A stretch of DNA of 64,000 bases from Magnaporthiopsis rhizophila (lineage: Eukaryota; Ascomycota; Sordariomycetes; Magnaporthales; Magnaporthaceae), in contig PYSS01000041.1 in the NCBI GenBank assembly GCA_003049465.1, forward strand, positions 124,001 through 188,000, in the 5' to 3' direction. Positions 43,045-53,499 of the stretch are shown here, piece by piece. The notes beneath the pieces were generated by a model. It ran no database searches, was not told the origin of the DNA, and saw only the letters and a program-made list of their open reading frames with translations. Each line of letters begins with the position of its first letter. Position 1 is the first letter of the stretch. The position numbers and the translations under genes are program-made.

Positions 43045-45300
43045 ATGTCGACATACCGACATCTGATCACCCCCGTTCCGCTCAAGAACAGCATCGCGGA
43101 CATTTCCAAGGCCCCTCCATGCCAGCCGTGTGAACCCTGCAAAGCCGCTCTCCCCGACCGAGCCAAGGCGAAGAACATGTCCATCCATACCGAGTACGAG
43201 CGTGTCGACGAATACCCGGAATTCCCGGCACTCAGCACGTCCGCCAAGTCAGGATGTGGACTCTGTCGGATAATCAGGAAGGCGCTGCGCCAGAACTGGG
43301 CGGCCCGCCCCATGGAGGAATGGGGCGTCGGTCCATTGTCAGACGACGACAGCGGCCTTTTGGACGAACCGTGGGACGGCAAGGTCAGGATATTCAACCT
43401 GACCTTCCAGTTTGCGCCGCTTGGGGATGCAAGTCTAGCGCACGCGAAGCAAATGGGCGGCGTCATCACGGGGATGACTCTTGAGTTTGGGCCTGCTTCC
43501 ATGGCCCGGTCCGAGGACGGGAGCGCGTTGCATGGGAATATAAGTCAAGTAATCGGCTTCAAGGCATATGATTCCGTCGGTAAGTAAAGTTTTAACTTTC
43601 CGTTCCTCTCAGGCGTTTAGCTGAGCCGTCGTCACCCAAGATCTCGAAGCCGCTGGACACGACCAGCTGCCGATGAGAAGATTGCCGAGCCCGGAATCCC
43701 TCTCGGCTGAAAACATCGAGATGATGCGACAATGGATCCGCGACTGCCAGTCAAACCACGTCTCATGTCGCATTCCGGCATCCTCGAGGCCGTGGCTGCC
43801 TACTCGCCTCCTCGATGTCGGTTCCGCCGAGGATGATAAGGCTCCGAGGCTCGTAGAGACGAGCGCCAGCCAGGTCGAAGGCGACGTTACCTACGCGGCT
43901 TTGAGTCATATGTGGGGGAGCGAGGAAGCGGCGCCACCCTTCCGCACCATTCAATTCAACTACGAAGAATTGAAGGCGGGCATCCCGATGTCGCTCTTGC
44001 CTAGGAATTTCAGAGACGCCATCGAGACTTGCCGCCGTCTCGATGTGCCCTTCATCTGGATCGACTCGCTCTGCATCATCCAGGACAGCATTGACGACTG
44101 GCAACGGGAAGCAAAGGAAATGCACAATGTTTACAAGCACGCCAAGTTCACTATAGTTGCGTAAGTATATCTTCCAGCACTCGCCGGGTCTCCTGAGATT
44201 TCCCTGACCGCTCGACTAGGACGTCGGCGACTTCGTCTCACGACGGATTCCTCGCCCGAAATCTCTCCCTAGTGCCAGCTATAAAGACTCGGTACTCGAT
44301 CTCTGGCCATGACCAGCCTCGTTTCCTCATCTTATCACCGCTCGGCAATGTGGAAGCCGGACTCCGCGTTGGCGATGTGGATGGCTCCCGGTGGAACACG
44401 CGTGGGTGGACCATGCAAGAGCGCAGTCTCTCGACGAGGACACTACACTTTTGCAAGAACAAGATCTACTTTGAGTGTCGGGAGCACCTCGGGTCGGAGG
44501 AGCACGAGCCCGAGCCTGGCGGATCCCGTTACATGTGGCCTCGACCCCCCGCCGACGGCCACCCGATCGAGCAGTCCACGTGGTACGAGCGCTGGAAGCA
44601 AGCCGTCGTGGACTACAGCCGAAGGAGGCTGACGGTGCCTAGTGACAAGCTCACGGCAATCCGAAGTCTAGCCAACGAGATGGATCCTCACATGGAAGGC
44701 TCCGGGTACATGCCGGACGAGGCGATGTGGACGGGAGATTTCACCAACGAACTGCTCTGGTACGTCCGTGGGATCCCGAGACAGCCCCGACAGCGGCGGG
44801 CTCCCAGCTGGTCGTGGGCGTCCCTGGATGCGACCATCACATTTGCAGCAGCATGTCGTTCCCTGGGGACCGTGAATCGCTTCAAGTTGACCGCCAAGCC
44901 AGTGGAGCCGGACCCGTATGATGCGGACCCCCCAACAGAAATGCTACTGCAGGGGTTCGTCCGTCTGATCGGAGCCGGAGGTTTGCAGCAGACCGAGGAC
45001 CAATACCGCAGCACGACCCACTACCAATACGACATCCTCGACGACGAAGGCCGCCGGTTTGCCCATGGGAACCTCGATTTTGATGGCCGCGACGGCTTGC
45101 TCACACGGAACAACCCCTTGATGTACGTGCATGCTGCGGATGACCGGCATCCTACCGGGTTGATTCTGGAAAGCTACGACAATGGAAAACGTTGGTCGCG
45201 CGTTGGAGTGGCCACAATCTTCGACCCTTCCAAGGACCTGGGACTCATTGATCCAGAAGGCTTGGGAAAGCTGGAAAAGAAGACCATCATTTGGTTATAG
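43045..45300 (+). CDS. HET-domain protein 2
   Basis: Three exons (43045-43579, 43641-44160, 44220-45300; introns 61 and 59 bp) give 711 aa. Each junction restores a family block, for example FTIVA|TSATSSHDG. The N-terminus has a Cys-rich patch (CQPCEPCKAAL, CGLCRIIRKAL). The HET domain carries YAALSHMWGSEE, FIWIDSLCIIQDS and, in exon 3, RGWTMQERSLSTRTLHF. A C-terminal block with APSWSWASLDA follows. The layout (zinc-like head, HET, SWSW block) matches HET 1, so the two belong to the same subfamily, although the intron positions differ. No break is seen. Confidence 0.93.
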
Positions 45301-46450
45301 GACTGAGACTCTCTTTGATGCGTCCACCGACATGGGATGATGGGCGTTTATTGACTTCCAATCTTGCACCACTTTGGCTCCGACCTGAGCCATGCGAGCG
45401 GCATACTGGCCATTGCGAAGGTCTCGACTGATGGAGATACCCAGCTCATCAGGGCAAAGTCTCCGCTGCGCACCCTACCACGTAGCCCAGAAAAAAAAGA
45501 AGAAAAAAAAACCGATACACCAAAAAAGTTCCCCCGGCCAAATAAATCTCCTTTGCCAGATTGAACATTTAAGAAAAAAAAAATAAGGAAGGAAATAGGA
45601 AAGGAAATGCTTTTTTTTAAAAGGAGGTTGTTTATTGCTGCCCATGTACCGAGTGGCCTTTGGTGTATCGCTTTTTTTCTGGTCTGCGTGCCTGACTACA
45701 GGCCCAGTCATCAATCTCATCCCAGCGGCGAAAGGTAAACCTGATATTCTGGAAGCCAGAACGCGGGCAGCCGAAAGTTGGACTTTAATTATGCAACCAA
45801 AAGTCAAAAAGACGCAAGTTCTAGCTGCAAGCCCGCACCTTTCGTAGTAAAGTAAAATCCATAGCGACGCTCTTTACCGCGGTTGTCACGCTAGCACCCA
45901 AGCTGAATCGCTATTCATTCGTCAACGTTGGAGTGAATGCAGATCGTAGATGTCGGCTACGTACCATTGGCGAAAAGAGCGTAAGCTTGGCGTAACTTGG
46001 ACAACTTGAGGCCGTGGAGCGAGTTTAGCTATTCCAAGCTCCGGAGCATTTACGGAGACGTTGTCGATGCCCCGCCAGCCGAGCTTGAATCCTCAGCGCC
46101 GGACTCGACCTACGGCGAGTTTTGAACACCAAATCCTTAGCAGGGAGACGGCGCCGACAGTCGACTGTGCCCTTCGTCAAGCCCAAAGAGCGCGGACGAG
46201 CTTAATCTCGCCCGAAAACGCCGGCGTGGTTTTGGCGGAGGCGGTCGATTGAACCCCGATGGTCGGGTGGTGGCTAAAATATAAAAAGTCTCCTAGCCCC
46301 TTCTGTATCCCGCGTCATAACCGCATCGTCGCGCTCTTCCCACTTTCCTTCCCACCGCGTCTCTTGCTCGCCAGATAGCCAACAGCGTCGAAACAACCTC
46401 TACGCATTCAGCGATGCGGGACGTCATGGCACAGCACGCCAAAACGGGAC
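45301..46450. other. Accessory-island spacer
   Basis: About 1.15 kb downstream of HET 2, with A-rich stretches at 45490-45510 and 45573-45585. No supportable gene. Confidence 0.4.
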
Positions 46451-46945
46451 ATTGACGCCGCGCGTTCCCAGCACTACCCGGATGTTACGGGTGGATGAGA
46501 GTCAAGCGGGACACGTTTTCCGAGCTCGGTCCCCCGTCTGGGAGCAGGTGAACGAAGACGTCGATTGGCACTCGGCCATCGTCTACGAGTTCATGCCGCC
46601 CACGCCGCAGGATCTTGGGGTCGGGCAAAGCCCACCTCGACTTTTTCTACGCCCCTAGGCTTCGCCCTGGATCCGTACAAGCCTGACAACTGTCACGGCG
46701 GCAGGCTGGTCGACCACAACGACGTCTGCCCGCCGTTTACCCGTGGCTGGCCCAGGCCAGAGGGGACGACGAGCAGTTATCGGCGGGCAGCCGCCAAAGA
46801 CGACCCACCCGGTGGCGAACTTTTGTTTTTGTCGCCACGATCAGGCTTGCCCAGCTCGTCGGAGCACCGGCAGCGCCGGGCCCGGCCTAGACCGCGCCGG
46901 GACTCGAGCCAGCTCGTCTGTGGGCTGAGGATCTGCAAACTGTAG
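46450..46945 (+). pseudogene. Possible protein-kinase-like gene relic
   Basis: In shifting plus frames the segment reads SAIVYEFMPPTPQDLGVGQ, then HLDFFYAPRLRPG, then PDNCHGGRLVDHNDVCPPFTRGW. The order 'VYEF…QxxLDFFY…N-x-x-G-G-x-LVDH-x-D' resembles the C-terminal part of a fungal kinase-like/phosphotransferase family I have seen next to HET genes. At least two frame changes separate the pieces. The resemblance is weak and short. Confidence 0.25.
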
Positions 46946-47052
46946 ATGACGATTATGGAGACGTGGGATGGCCTTGGATGCTGGATCTGGTTTGAGTTTT
47001 GGTGATGCCTTGGCCGCCTTTGACTGGGCCTTTACGATGACAGGTTTCCTAG

Positions 47053-47108
<56 letters not shown>

Positions 47109-47122
47109 NNNNNNNNNNNNNN

Positions 47123-47167
<45 letters not shown>

Positions 47168-47835
47168 ATACAGCTTACAGAAACTACGGCACAAGCAGCC
47201 CTGTGTAGAACGAGCCACCTCGCAACACGGCACGACAGCGGGCGCTCTGCATCGGCATTTCGTGACAGGACCCTTGGAAAGAAGTGCAGACTTTTCCGAA
47301 AGAAAAGGGGGCGCCACCGGCACGCTATCACACAATGGCGTTCCAAGGATGCTTTGTGCAGACGCATCACTAGGCCGCCGCATGCCAATCAAAGCCAAAG
47401 CCTGGAACTCGACCCGGCTCCCCGGATTCGGTCCTCGTATCCCATATGACCCCGCCACACACATATCACTTAGGATGAGCTGCGGCGATTGGGTGCATGT
47501 TTCTTCTTTCTTTTTTGTGTGGCTTGGTTTTTCTCTCGTATCGTCCTTGTTTTGCCATCGAGGGGAGTTCGAAGGCGGCGCCTCTTCGGGGCTGTGGATG
47601 TGGGTGTAACAAAAGTGGTTGCGAGAAGGGCGAAAAAAAAAAAAAATGCCTCTGATATTCCAGTACAATCACGGGCCACAAAGTGCTTTATATGACCGCG
47701 ATCTACAGCCATGGGATCGATTCTCCTTTCAAACGGACTCGTTTTCTTGAGCATCTCTGATCAACTTTCAGGCCTGCGTCTGCGCGCCCCTTGTGATAGC
47801 ATAATTAGCACCTTCAACCTTCCGCGGAACAACCC
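46946..47835. other. Spacer with poly-A/poly-T N gap
   Basis: The segment 47055-47164 reads T run, A run, fourteen N (47109-47122), T run, A run, a homopolymer foldback around a gap. The rest is a spacer ahead of the rhodopsin-like gene. No gene is seen. Confidence 0.6.
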
Positions 47836-49425
47836 ATGTCCAACGCAACCGCCATCATCGGCAGCATGCCGCCCCCGCCGGGCGTCGTGCCCAATTTCGA
47901 CGATCCGCCTAGCTTAGCGCATCTCGTCATCGCCTTCAGCGTGGCCCTCCCAGCCTTGTCGACAGGCTTCGTCGCCTTGCGGTTTTACACCGCTCTCAAG
48001 CTCACCAGCGTGCGAGATGCCTCAGAAAGTGAGTCGCGGCAATTTCCGAATTAAACGGGTTGAACCATCCGGACGTTTGGCTTACCTACCTACGTACCTA
48101 GTCTTGTTGGCTTTCGCTTGGGTACGTTGCCAACTGTTATCCCCACCGTACTTTTAAAACTAAACCCGGTCCAGCTCCTAGGTGTGGCCTTTTCGGCGAT
48201 GTGCCTAGTTTGTAAGTAAACATGCCCAAACGAATCCCTGCCGCCCTTTTCTTCATTTGCTTATTTATATTTGCAGTGCTACGATTCGGCTTGGGCCGCC
48301 ACCTATGGGGCGTTCCATTTGCTTTGTTTAACATTAACTACGTAAAGGTAACAAGCCTGAACCATTCCGCGTCGTTCCAGGTCAAGGTTGTGACGCTTAT
48401 CAAACTCTGGTCTTTTAACAGCTTTCCGCGATTTTGGGAGCATTCTTTGGCATGTCTACTACCTTTGCCAAGCTTTCGATTTTGGTCTTCTACACGAGGT
48501 TCGCCAGCACTGCCGACAGACGTCAAAGGGTCGTCATTTACATCCTTTTCGTCATTGTTCTTACTTATGGCACCGTCACTTCGTTCCCGTTTCTTTACAC
48601 CTGCCGGCCGATGGAAAGATTTTGGGACTTCACCATTACTGAAGGGTCATGTGCTGACTGGAAGCCCATCATGCTGTTCAACGGCGTGATGAATTGCCTT
48701 ACTGACGTGGCCATCCTCCTTCTTCCCGTTTGGCTGCTCTGGGAATTGCGTCTTCCGCTTCGGGAAAAGATTGGAGTGATGGGAGTGATGATGACTGGCG
48801 GCTTGTAAGTCGCACATTCCGCAGGAACACACACAAAAAAAAAAAAGCTGGCACTAATTAATCCCACAACTAGGGTCTTCGGCCTGAGCATCGCCAGGGC
48901 GGAGATGACCATCGCGGGGCTTTCGGATCCGGACGCCAGCTGGGGCGCGGTTCCGCTGCTGACTGTGGTGTAAGTCCGTCCGTGCGTGTACGGGCGCTAG
49001 CCTAAAAAAAAAAAAAAATCTAACGAGCCCTTGAGTAGTGCGTGCGAGGTGCATCTTGGGTTGGTTTGCGTCTGTCTATTAGCCGCCAAACCCTTCCTGA
49101 GGAGGCATTTCCCAAAGATCCTGGGGAGCCCTCGCCGCGGCGGGACGCCGCCGCCAACTTGCGTCGAGCAGCCGAGGCGACGGACGACGCGGCCCGGTGT
49201 GCACGGATTTTCGCTGCCGTCGTCGCAAGACGGAGGCGCGATCGCTCTGGACGACATGGGCGGAAAACCTCAGTCCCGTAAGTGCAAAGCGAGCCCCTGG
49301 TTGTATGGGTGTGTGCAATTGGTAAGGTGAACTGGGCGCTAACTGATGTGGCGTTTGCAGAGACTGCTATTCTCGAGAGGGCCGCGACAAGAGCCACGGA
49401 AGAGGAACAAGGGAGCGAGTCCTGA
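47836..49425 (+). CDS. SAT4-like / fungal rhodopsin-domain integral membrane protein
   Basis: I derive eight exons: 47836-48028, 48102-48121, 48175-48211, 48277-48347, 48422-48804, 48874-48969, 49036-49277 and 49361-49425, totalling 368 aa. All seven junctions keep the frame. Seven hydrophobic spans fit the family (LAHLVIAFSVALPALSTGF; ILLAFAWLLGVAFSAMCLV; LSAILGAFFGMSTTFAKL; VVIYILFVIVLTYGTV; FNGVMNCLTDVAILLLPVWL; GVMGVMMTGGLVFGLSIARA; VSACEVHLGLVCVCLLAAK). The motif GRHLWGV and the conserved Cys in FLYTCRP and GSCADWK are present. The family is large in filamentous ascomycetes and mostly uncharacterised; a few members (Pth11-like, SAT4-like) act in sensing or metabolite clusters. It has no retinal-type Lys evidence that I can assign. 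Exon 2 is only 20 nt. Confidence 0.85.
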
Positions 49426-49715
49426 GCCCATGGGCCTCCTCCATGATGTCTTGCGTCTTGTGGTATAACCTTGGTCTGTATTATCATTCGACCCCTTCCA
49501 AATCTTCGACTGGCTTTCTGCCGCCATGATCGGTTGGCGCTTCGCTTATCACTCTGGGCTGTGGGCTGGCTCTAAACGCTCGGGATTTGTTTTCTGTCTG
49601 ATATTCCGCCAGCGGTTGTGCTGCGGCTACGTGTTGACCTGTTCTCACACTCCTCCATGCGTGTTCCTACGAAACGCCACATCCTACAATGCCTCTCCTT
49701 GCGCTACCATCTGTC

Positions 49716-52166
49716 TCACGCCAAAGTAAAATACTCAAGCGCCACCCCCCGCGCCCTCAACGCATCCGGCGACATCCTCGGGTCCGCGTTGACGACCTCC
49801 CCCGTCTCCCTGTTCCGGAACCGCCTGAAAACATGAGGATCGTCCAGACTGCGCTCCAGCCTGCCGGTGGCCGCCACGTTGTCGACAGCCTCCCAGGGCG
49901 GCGGCAGCGGCGGCAGCCTAGGGTCCTCGTCGGTCCACGAGTCCGTTTCGGGGTCCAGGAACTGCATCGCTGCGCTGCGGCCTCCGCCGCCAAAGACTAC
50001 TTTTGGCCTCCCTAGCAGAGGCAGAGGACCGAGGAGGGCTGTGGCATCTTGGAGGTTGACGGAGTAGCATTCGCCTACGACCAGGTACTCGCCAGGGTTT
50101 GGGCCTGGCCGGAGGAGCATGGGGCTGCTGCAGCCTAGCAGGACCACGATGATATCGTCTAGCTTGGGGCAACGTTGAATTAGCCAGTAAAAAACATATC
50201 TTGAAAAGGGTGAAATAAAATACGGGGGAGGATGAAACAGACCTTGGCGGGAGTGTGTAGGCCCTAGTCCCAGCAGCCCCTCTTTTGTGATGAGGAACCG
50301 TCTCGAGGACATAAACCTGGCGGTGTCGCTCTTGTAGTTGTGCCAAACCTTGGGCATGTGAAGGCGTGGGTCTTCGTTATGGTCGTCTTGCGCGGCCCCG
50401 TCGACAGTGTCCAGGGCTGAACACCAAGCGTCCATATCCGGGACCCCTCTCTGTGGAAACCTGTCGCCGAGCATATCCATAGCCATAGTTCTAGCCAACA
50501 GCTCCCGAAAACACGGCTCTCTTGCCGTTCGGGCATCGCTCTCCCCCACCCCGACCTCCATCTCGGACGCGAGCCTGGCCATAATCTCCGACAGCGTCTC
50601 GCGCTCGATGTCGGCAGCTGCGGTTCGTCGTACAACCGCACAGCGGACCCCCAATACCCGGAGCAGGCCTGCTCTGGCTCTCATCGTTGCGTGAAAACAC
50701 TCTGAGTATCCCGCAGCGAACCGCGGGTAGTAGCTGATAGAAGTCGCAGTGGAGAAGTTGGGCACCCAGGACGGTACGCCATCGGCCACCCGATCTGCGA
50801 GATTGCACGACAGCAGTAGCTCGAGCCGCCGCACGTGACGGATATGCGCCAGCGTCACGTCGACGAAGACGTCGTTTGCCGGCACGTCGTAGGATGGCGG
50901 ATGGATGGCTGCTCGGAAGGCCGGGCTGAGCAGCGCCAGGAGCCCGTACACCCTGTCGCGCTCGTCGGAGCACTTGCGGTGCTGGGACCGGCTTAGGATA
51001 TGGCTGAGCAGGCCGTGGCGGGACTCAAGCCGGTCGTCGGTCAGGCAGAGGATTCGTGATATGGCGGCTGTGGTGATGTAGGATGGTATTGGACGCTGGA
51101 TCTGTTGCGTGTTAGTGGTGCCTTGGCCAGCTTGCCTGGGGCTTCAATGGTGGGAGCCCGGTATCTCTTAATGAGTGAGGCCAGAACTGCTTACGGGTAC
51201 TATGGCACCCATAGCCCGATACAAAACAAGCCACCTAGCAACACGCCTCCCACACTGCACCACGGCGCGTCTGTTTGCGCAAAACACCTCCTGCACCATC
51301 CACATCCTCTCAAACCACGGCCGCGACAGCAGCCGCTCGATGGCCAGCCAGGTTCCGCCGTCGATGGGCAGCGGCGTGTCCAGCCGGGACCATGACGGAT
51401 GCTGTCCGCCCGGCGTTGGCAGAGCAGTCCGATCCATATCCACCTGCACCTCGCTCCCCACACGAACCAACGCGTCCATGGCGGCGTCGCTCCCGCTGTG
51501 GATTCTATCTTCGGCGCCCAGCCACACCACCACCCGCCAGGCTAAGGTGTATATCTCGGCCATGCGGCTGACTTGCCGGGCACGCTCGAGGGTGTCGGGT
51601 TGGTTTATACATAGCTGGTCGATCCAGAGGACGCGTGGCTTGTCTGGTTGGCGGAGGTGTCGCAGCGCCGTGGCCAGGTTTTCCCTGGCGAGCAGGACTG
51701 TGTTGTGCCCCTGGAGCTGGTCGGGATCTGGGACGATGATGATGGGCTCGTCGCGCCCGGCCGGACCCCAGGTGTAGGACAGCGCCTCGTACTTCGAAGG
51801 AGGCGCCGTCGCGAGGTGATCCTTAGGTTCTGGGGCGGTTTGATAGAGGGAAGGGTTGAACCCCGGCACGGGATGGTTCCAGGTCACGTCAGGTTCCGGC
51901 CTCTCGTGGCTCCAGCAGGTGAAGAGGATGCGGCCCTCGACGGTCTCGTACGCGCCCCAGTCGTCTGGAAGCGTTGCTCGAATCTCCTCCAGGGACAGGA
52001 TGGTGCGGACTTCGGGTGGCGTGGAGGCTTCTGCCAGCAGGGTGTGGTGGATGGCGACTTTGATGTCATCGTGGTGTTCCCCGGGCAGCAGGGTGGCGAG
52101 GCGGATGTCGTTGTCTGCTAGCTCCTGGTATGTATAGGGTTGGAGGTCGGCTGCTTTCGACGACAT
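49716..52166 (-). CDS. HET-domain protein 3
   Basis: Exons on the minus strand are 52166-51195, 51101-50243 and 50158-49716, giving 757 aa. The first intron (93 bp) joins MGAIVP to IQRPIPSY. The second is an 84-bp in-frame intron, inferred because its removal restores THSRQDDIIVVLLGC, the usual family block, and it has a CTAAT branch sequence. The HET domain carries YEALSYTWGP, VLWIDQLCINQPD and RPWFERMWMVQEV, a different subtype from HET 1 and 2 (IDQLCINQ, with RxWxxQE). The C-terminal half has CSDERDRVYGLLAL and the KEGLLGLGPTHS block. Start is the ATG at 52166; a GTG upstream in frame is not used. The gene is divergent from the DUF3237 gene across 507 bp. Confidence 0.92.
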
Positions 52167-52673
52167 GGTGGGCACGGATGTTGACGTATTATTTACAAGG
52201 TGAGATGGACAGTATTAACGGATGCGGAAGAACAGGCTGGTAGGGGAGATGCGGGGTTGTGTTGCTTTTGGCTTTGTCGGGCGTACTATGCCTCTTCTGG
52301 GGCTATGTTGCATGGCGGGGAGGGACATGAGGGCGTTGATATTACTGGGCGGAATTAAGCAGCTGGCAAGCCACCTGAAGGTCAGGCTTGTGGCGCTATC
52401 CAAAGCCTGAAAATGCCTCCTCGACGCTGTTGTCGACTCCAGGTTGCTCGCCTGGCCTCGGCCCAACCAAAGCTGCCAAAATCAGGGGTCGCGACACGGA
52501 TGTGGCTGGAAGGGCCCCAAGACAAGCTCCAAAGTCTATCAGATCCAGACTTGATCTTTATCACTCGATACATGGCCCGTCTTTGAGATGTCTTTTACTT
52601 TCAACTTTGCCACCCAGCCCTCCTGATCTTCTTGACGACGAGCCGTAGCCACAGGACAGAAATAATATCCGAC
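52167..52673. other. Divergent spacer between HET 3 and the DUF3237-type gene
   Basis: A 507-bp shared upstream region of two divergent genes. No RNA or frame I can support. Confidence 0.5.
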
Positions 52674-53384
52674 ATGATGATTCATCGACCCTCCACAGGC
52701 CTTCTCTGGGTCTCGCTCCTCGCCCCAGCCGTCACAGCCACGCCCCTGTCCGCCTGGCCCATGGCAGCCCCGGCCGCCAACATCACACTCCCGCCGCCGA
52801 CGCCAGAACTAACCTTCCTGTACACGATCAACATAACCGGCGGCACCGCCATCCCCGTCGGCTCGGGCCCACGCGGGAAACGTCTCGTGCTGCCCATCCA
52901 CGGCGGCAGTTTTGCCGGTCCGCGCCTCCGCGGCCGCCTGCTGCCCGTGGGCGCCGACTGGGCGCTGGTGGACGCGCGCGACGGCGTGCTGGCTGCCGAC
53001 GTGCGGCAGACGCTCGAGACGGACGACGGCGAGCACGTGCTCGTGTTCGAGACGGGGGCCACGCAGCTGGGCGCTTTTGCCAGAGAGGCAGGAGCGAACA
53101 CGACAACGAACACGGCGTGCCTGCGCATGGCGTTTGAGACCGGGTCGCAGAGGTACTACTGGCTCAACTCGGTGGTTGCCGTGGGGGTTTTGCGGCGTCT
53201 GTCGCCGACGCGGCTGACGATTGATGCGTGGCAGGTGGGTGCATTATCGCCTGTCTGTTTTGTATGGTGGCTGCTAACGGACAGTCCGCAGATCACGCCT
53301 CCCCTAGGCACGGCTACTTTGTCGGAAGCGGAGCTGGCGGGCGTGGAAACCGTGGTCCATCGGCCGTGGGCAGGGGATAAGTAG
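52674..53384 (+). CDS. DUF3237-type secreted protein
   Basis: Exons 52674-53234 and 53292-53384 (57-bp in-frame intron, GTGGGT…CCGCAG) give 217 aa. Start is the ATG at 52674, followed by a second ATG; the signal peptide is the segment up to about residue 24 (LLWVSLLAPAVTA). The mature part has TFLYTINITGG, VGSGPRGKRLVLPIHGGSF, GPRLRGRLLPVGADWALVD, and SQRYYWLNSVVAVGVL, the order seen in DUF3237 beta-barrel proteins (HIVxxGSFxGPxLxGxVLPGGADW). Function of the family is unknown. The intron is 19 codons long and open, so retention would give 236 aa. Confidence 0.8.
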   Translation: MMIHRPSTGLLWVSLLAPAVTATPLSAWPMAAPAANITLPPPTPELTFLYTINITGGTAIPVGSGPRGKRLVLPIHGGSFAGPRLRGRLLPVGADWALVDARDGVLAADVRQTLETDDGEHVLVFETGATQLGAFAREAGANTTTNTACLRMAFETGSQRYYWLNSVVAVGVLRRLSPTRLTIDAWQVGALSPVCFVWWLLTDSPQITPPLGTATLSEAELAGVETVVHRPWAGDK

Positions 53385-53499
53385 AGGTCTGTAGGCGGTT
53401 GGATGGGTATGGAAGGCCCACGCCGACCCTTGAGCGTGAATATAGGGCCCAACCAACAGCCGGCACTTCTCTTCTTTACCGCAATCTCATGAAAACACA

